Shown here: piece after piece, positions 5,844 to 8,236 of the stretch
How positions within the stretch are numbered: the first letter of the stretch is position 1
How the letters are laid out: the number at the start of each line of letters is the position of its first letter
Source: an uncultured Gemmatimonadota bacterium
GTDB lineage: Bacteria > Gemmatimonadota > Gemmatimonadetes > Gemmatimonadales > GWC2-71-9
Assembly: GCA_946479825.1 (NCBI GenBank)
Contig: CAMLHU010000089.1
Location: 1 to 8,236, forward strand
Length of the DNA stretch: 8,236 nt
Direction of reading: 5' to 3'
Notes under the pieces: model-generated
The model's database searches: none
The model's input: the letters and a program-made list of their open reading frames with translations, nothing else
Told to the model about the DNA's origin: nothing
Position numbers and translations under genes: made by a program

Positions 5844-6273
5844 CCGGGTCCTCCGCGCGGCGCTCCTGCTGCCGCTCGCCGCGGGTCCCCTCGCCGCCCA
5901 GGTGCGGCACGAGGCCGGCGTCACCCTGGTGGCCCTCGCCGGGCATCCGGGGTTCGCCGGGGGCGGCGCGACGCTGGCGTTCCGCCCGACGGAGCGGCTC
6001 CGGGTGGCGGGCACCGCGCTCGCCGCGGCGCGCGACGCCGCGGTGGTCCGGGGGGAGCTCGCGGCGCACTTCCTCCTCGACCCCGCGCGGACCCGCGGCC
6101 CTGCGCTCTACGCCGGGGGCGGGCTCGCCGCCGAGTCGGGGCCGGCGGGTCAGGCCTGGCTGCTGGCGGTGGTCGGGCTCGAGGGGGCGCCGGGGGCGCG
6201 GCGAGGGTGGGTGGTGGAGGTCGGCGTGGGGGGCGGGGTGCGCGTTGCCGTCGGGTGGCGCTGGCGGGGGTGA
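5824..6273 (+). CDS. Secreted small beta-rich protein, possible outer-membrane barrel
   Basis: A 149-residue protein of no recognised family. The N-terminus (RVLRAALLLPLAAGPLAAQ) is a good Sec signal peptide with likely cleavage after LAA near residue 25. The rest alternates short hydrophobic stretches with Gly-rich turns, such as VTLVALAGHPGF, GGGATLAFRP, LRVAGTALAAA, ALYAGGGLAAE and GVRVAVGWRWRG. That pattern, with an aromatic near the C-terminus, suggests amphipathic strands of a small outer-membrane beta-barrel or autotransporter-like fold; this is inference. It contains no cysteine after the signal peptide. The ATG at 5824 lies inside the end of the OsmC-like gene (20-base overlap), pointing to translational coupling. 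Codon use is as GC-rich as its neighbours. It could also be a soluble periplasmic protein. Confidence 0.7.
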   Translation: MTCGWTSRVLRAALLLPLAAGPLAAQVRHEAGVTLVALAGHPGFAGGGATLAFRPTERLRVAGTALAAARDAAVVRGELAAHFLLDPARTRGPALYAGGGLAAESGPAGQAWLLAVVGLEGAPGARRGWVVEVGVGGGVRVAVGWRWRG

Positions 6274-6278
6274 AACGA

Positions 6279-6314
6279 CGGCGCGGCGCCCCGCCGGAGC
6301 AGGACGCCGCGCTG
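6279..6314. terminator. Hairpin between convergent genes
   Basis: GCGCGGCG at 6281-6288 is the exact reverse complement of CGCCGCGC at 6305-6312; a G-T and a C-G pair extend it to ten. The loop is 16 bases. It sits in the 60-bp gap between convergent stops, where a two-way terminator would be expected, but there is no T-run on either side, so termination by this element alone is doubtful. Confidence 0.3.
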
Positions 6315-6333
6315 GGTCACGACGACGACGCGG

Positions 6334-6606
6334 TTACTCGGCGGTGGCGCCGACGGCCTGCGGGATCCGGGAGACCACCGGCTGGCAGTACCGCTCGCCG
6401 AGGGTCCGGACCTGCGTCAGCTCTTCCTCGGTGAGCTCTTCGTAGCGCTCCGCGAGGTAGAGCATCGTATCGTCGAACCAATCCTTCTGATGCTCGGGTT
6501 CGGCCTCCAGCACTCCGCAGCGCAGGATGTGGCTGAAGAGCTCGTCCCGCGCCTGGTCAAAGGCGGACGGGCCGGAGGTCGGACGCCGAGGCTTCTTCTT
6601 GGACAT
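6334..6606 (-). CDS. Small conserved-looking hypothetical protein
   Basis: A 90-residue protein that I do not recognise. It starts with a basic segment (MSKKKPRRPTSGPSAF), continues with an amphipathic helix (FDQARDELFSHILRCGVL), then an acidic, mostly helical middle (EHQKDWFDDTMLYLAERYEELTEEELTQVRTLGERYCQP). Cysteines are at residues 30 and 74. No membrane segment or signal peptide is seen. The case for a real gene is strong: ATG at 6606 preceded by a perfect AAGGAG (plus-strand 6615-6620) with eight bases of spacing, an AT-rich promoter-like region just upstream, and protein-like composition unlike the Arg/Pro/Ala-rich readings of other frames. It could be a small regulatory or stress-related cytoplasmic protein, but nothing in the sequence decides this. 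Confidence 0.75.
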   Translation of the reverse strand: MSKKKPRRPTSGPSAFDQARDELFSHILRCGVLEAEPEHQKDWFDDTMLYLAERYEELTEEELTQVRTLGERYCQPVVSRIPQAVGATAE

Positions 6607-6614
6607 TCACAGCA

Positions 6615-6620
6615 CTCCTT
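6615..6620 (-). promoter_or_regulatory. Strong ribosome binding site, small - strand gene
   Basis: The - strand reads AAGGAG, eight bases before the ATG at 6606. It is one of only two perfect AAGGAG sites placed before a start in this window (the other precedes the TPR gene) and it fixes the start of this small gene. Confidence 0.7.
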
Positions 6621-6660
6621 GCACAATATGGGGTCGCTTCGCCTGAGCAATATATAAGGA
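6621..6660. promoter_or_regulatory. AT-rich island, probable promoter region
   Basis: In a window where AT-rich runs are rare, 6623-6629 (ACAATAT) and 6647-6657 (GCAATATATAA) stand out, each containing CAATAT, 24 bp apart. On the - strand, TTGCTC and TATTGT (plus-strand 6623-6628) are 16 bp apart, but that would place transcription start inside the AAGGAG site, so TATATT (6649-6654) is the likelier -10 for the small gene. On the + strand the same island could serve the 6749 gene. I cannot assign boxes with certainty. Confidence 0.4.
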
Positions 6661-6748
6661 AGGGGCCCTCGGGTGGAGGGGGTGCGGTGCGCCGGGCCCG
6701 ATTAGATTCCCCGGCGGCCGCCCCGGGCGGCGGAGAGGGACTTGGGCG

Positions 6749-7054
6749 ATGTCGGAGCACGACCAGACGTACGGTGACGATCGCGAGGCGGCCCTGCGGG
6801 CCCGCCTGCGCGCGCTGGCCGAGCTGATCCAGTCCCTCGAACGCCGCGGCGAGCTGCTTGCCCGGGTGCCGGAGCTTCTGCGCCTTCTCGGCGAGGCGCG
6901 GAGCGAGCTGTTCCACTACGAAGTGCGGAAGACCTACGACACGCCGGAACTGGCCGACCATCGCCGCCTCGTCGAGGAGGCGCGCGATGCCGGCTGGGTG
7001 CCGGACGACGACGGAGAGGACGACCAGCCATGGCGCAGGCGGCGGGAGGAATGA
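6749..7054 (+). CDS. Small charged helical hypothetical protein
   Basis: A 101-residue protein that I do not recognise. Residues about 11-55 form one or two long amphipathic helices with heptad-like leucines (LRARLRALAELIQSLERR, LLARVPELLRLLGEARSEL), probably a coiled coil; a conserved-looking FHYEVRKTYDTPELADHRRL segment follows, and the tail is strongly acidic then basic (DDDGEDDQPWRRRREE). There is no cysteine, signal peptide or membrane helix, so it is likely cytoplasmic even though it leads a disulfide-forming gene pair. The ATG at 6749 has GGAGAGGGA eight bases upstream. Its last 25 bases overlap the DsbA-like gene, which implies co-translation. Function is unknown; an alternative is that it is only transcriptionally linked to its neighbours. 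Confidence 0.75.
   Translation: MSEHDQTYGDDREAALRARLRALAELIQSLERRGELLARVPELLRLLGEARSELFHYEVRKTYDTPELADHRRLVEEARDAGWVPDDDGEDDQPWRRRREE
7013..7020 (+). promoter_or_regulatory. Ribosome binding site that decides the dsbA-like start
   Basis: GGAGAGGA lies nine bases before the ATG at 7030. The competing in-frame ATG at 7051 has GGAGG ending only one base upstream, too close to work well, although it would make an ATGA overlap with the preceding stop. The spacing favours 7030. Confidence 0.55.
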
Positions 7055-7734
7055 AGCGGTTCTACGGCGCGCTCGGCGCGCTCGCGGTGATCGGCATCGG
7101 CCTGATCGGCTGGCTGATGATGCGGACGCCGGCCATCAGCATCCCGGCCAACGTGCTCGTGACCGCCGCGGACACCTCCGGGTTCCACGGCTACCTGCTC
7201 GGCTCCGACTCGGCGCCGGTCAAGATCACCGAGTACGGCGACTACCAGTGCCCGCTCTGCGCCAGCTGGGACGGGGTCCAGTTCCCGTACGTCAAGGAGC
7301 AGCTCATCCGCACCGGCAAGGTGCAGTGGCGCTACCGCGACTTCCCCCTCGACCAGATCCACAAGTGGACCCGGGTCGCGTCGCACGCCGCCGCCTGCGC
7401 CGACGAGCAGGGGAAGTACTGGCCGATGCACGAGGCGCTCTTCGCCTGGCAGAGCCAGTGGGCCTTCTCGTCCGACGCCCCGGACAAGATCCGCGGCTAC
7501 GCCGGACAGGTGGGGCTCGACCTCGCGAAATACGACGACTGCATGAAGACCGCGCGTTACGCCGGCCGCATCCAGGCCAGCTCCGAGGAGGGGATCAAGC
7601 TCGGGGTGGACGCCACGCCGACGTTCCTCATCGCGGGCCGGCTGTACTCGGGGACGCAGAACATGAACTCCGACGACATCGCGCGGCTGGTGGACTCGCT
7701 GATCGCCGCCCAGCCCAAGCCCAGGTCCAAGTGA
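7030..7734 (+). CDS. Membrane-anchored DsbA-like thiol:disulfide oxidoreductase
   Basis: A 234-residue thioredoxin-fold protein of the DsbA/DsbG-like (Thioredoxin_4) group that would introduce disulfides into exported proteins. A hydrophobic segment at about 11-31 (FYGALGALAVIGIGLIGWLM), after a basic start, is a signal anchor or uncleaved signal peptide, placing the catalytic domain in the periplasm. The active site is CPLC at 74-77 in EYGDYQCPLC, and the cis-proline is Pro197 in VDATPTFLI. Two more cysteines (123 and 171, in AACADEQGKYW and DDCMKTARYA) sit in the inserted helical domain and may form a structural disulfide, as in relatives. The ATG at 7030 is chosen by its ribosome binding site. 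The VKOR gene overlaps its stop by four bases (GTGA), giving an oxidase plus its reoxidising partner. Confidence 0.92.
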   Translation: MAQAAGGMKRFYGALGALAVIGIGLIGWLMMRTPAISIPANVLVTAADTSGFHGYLLGSDSAPVKITEYGDYQCPLCASWDGVQFPYVKEQLIRTGKVQWRYRDFPLDQIHKWTRVASHAAACADEQGKYWPMHEALFAWQSQWAFSSDAPDKIRGYAGQVGLDLAKYDDCMKTARYAGRIQASSEEGIKLGVDATPTFLIAGRLYSGTQNMNSDDIARLVDSLIAAQPKPRSK

Positions 7735-8159
7735 AGCACCGGATGATCACGGGGCTCCTGAGCCTCGCGGGGTTCTTCCTGGCGCTGTACCTGTATCTCT
7801 ACAAGATCGGCCGCATCGGCACCCTCGCCTGCGGCACCGGCGCGTGCGAGGCCGTGCAGATGAGCCCGTGGGCCCGCTTCCTCGGCGTCGAAGTGGCCCT
7901 CTACGGCGTGATCGGCTACGCCCTCCTCCTCGGCCTCTCCCTCGCCGGGATCCAGGCCGGGGGCGAGCGGCGGCACTGGGCCGACACCCTCGTGCTGCTC
8001 GGCGCGGGGCTCGGCTTCGCCTTTACGCTCTACCTCACGTCCGTCGAGCTCTTCGTCCTCCACGCCATCTGCCGCTGGTGCGTGGGCTCCGCCGTCATCA
8101 TCACCGCCATCCTCGTGACCGCCGTCGCCGGCCGCCGCGCCCTGCCGGCCGGAGCCTGA
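7731..8159 (+). CDS. VKOR family membrane disulfide oxidoreductase
   Basis: A 142-residue four-helix membrane protein of the vitamin K epoxide reductase family, the functional counterpart of DsbB: it takes electrons from the DsbA-like protein and passes them to quinone. Helices lie at about 6-24, 52-73, 86-107 and 116-133. The quinone-side active site is CRWC (Cys114, Cys117) at the start of the last helix. The shuttle cysteines are Cys34 and Cys39 in LACGTGACEAV, in the first periplasmic loop, followed by the typical SPWARFLGVEVALYGVIGY. Their spacing is four residues, against five as I recall for the Synechococcus protein. No thioredoxin domain is fused; the separate upstream gene supplies it. 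The start is taken as GTG at 7731, overlapping the dsbA-like stop; ATG at 7743 (138 residues) is an alternative, and neither has a clear ribosome binding site, which fits translational coupling. Confidence 0.9.
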   Translation: MKHRMITGLLSLAGFFLALYLYLYKIGRIGTLACGTGACEAVQMSPWARFLGVEVALYGVIGYALLLGLSLAGIQAGGERRHWADTLVLLGAGLGFAFTLYLTSVELFVLHAICRWCVGSAVIITAILVTAVAGRRALPAGA

Positions 8160-8163
8160 CCCG

Positions 8164-8236
8164 GTGAGCGACGCCGACCGCCCGGCCCCCAGCGGCCGTG
8201 CCCTCGCGGCGCTCTCGCTGGGGGCGCTGGGCGTCG
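8164..8236 (+). CDS. Partial: probable Kup-type potassium transporter N-terminus
   Basis: The last 73 bases are open from a GTG at 8164, four bases after the VKOR stop, and run off the window edge. The 24 visible residues begin with a polar stretch (MSDADRPAPSGRA) and end LAALSLGALGV. In Kup potassium transporters the first membrane helix reads like L..LGALGVVYGDIGTSPLYAL, so this stub fits the start of that family, but the diagnostic GDIGTSPLY lies beyond the window. It could be another membrane protein. The close spacing suggests it belongs to, or reads through from, the disulfide gene row. Confidence 0.5.
   Translation, partial: MSDADRPAPSGRALAALSLGALGV

Noticed and set aside
6623..6648. 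TTGCTC / TATTGT as the promoter of the small - strand gene
   Set aside because: Spacing is acceptable, but transcription would start within the AAGGAG ribosome binding site, leaving it unusable.
7557..8063. 168-residue - strand open frame over the DsbA and VKOR genes
   Set aside because: Highly biased Glu/Ala/Gly composition without motifs, opposite to two genes with intact cysteine motifs.

Overview
The window looks like an ordinary, gene-dense stretch of chromosome from a high-GC, Gram-negative (diderm) bacterium. Third codon positions are almost all G or C, genes are packed with short gaps or overlaps, and GTG starts are common. The mix of a soluble two-domain M16 protease, TPR protein, single-domain cyclic-nucleotide-binding protein, OsmC-like protein and DsbA-VKOR pair, plus the upstream C/T-rich spacer, would fit Gemmatimonadota. 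That is a pattern-based guess; Myxococcota or Acidobacteriota remain possible. I see no tRNA, rRNA, CRISPR array, insertion sequence or phage gene.

Left part (1-4067, + strand). Bases 1-223 hold no gene but contain a striking pyrimidine-rich tract with a 19-bp repeat, then a possible sigma70-type promoter. Next come a TPR-repeat protein (224-1342), a perfect 10-bp hairpin likely to act as terminator, and a fused two-domain M16 zinc peptidase (1410-4067) that may be translated from a leaderless transcript.

Middle part (4045-4841, - strand). A two-gene unit runs toward the M16 gene: a cyclic-nucleotide-binding domain protein without an HTH, then a 101-residue homologue of bacterial S-adenosylmethionine decarboxylase. 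The latter aligns without gaps over its core but has lost the pyruvoyl-forming serine and two other catalytic residues while keeping the catalytic histidine. This apparent pseudoenzyme is the most interesting item in the window.

Right-middle part (4865-6273, + strand). Divergent from that unit, across only 23 bp that contain two palindromes, is a compact row: a CDP-alcohol phosphatidyltransferase (PgsA-like), an OsmC-family thiol peroxidase-like protein and a small secreted, probably outer-membrane beta-barrel protein whose start overlaps the osmC end.

Right part (6334-8236). A small unknown gene on the - strand (6334-6606) is divergent, across a 142-bp spacer with an AT-rich island, from a second + strand row: a 101-residue charged helical protein of unknown function, a membrane-anchored DsbA-like thioredoxin-fold oxidoreductase, a VKOR-family membrane protein that would reoxidise it, and the first 24 codons of what looks like a Kup potassium transporter. 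The first three genes of this row overlap by 25 and 4 bases, indicating translational coupling and a self-contained disulfide-forming module.
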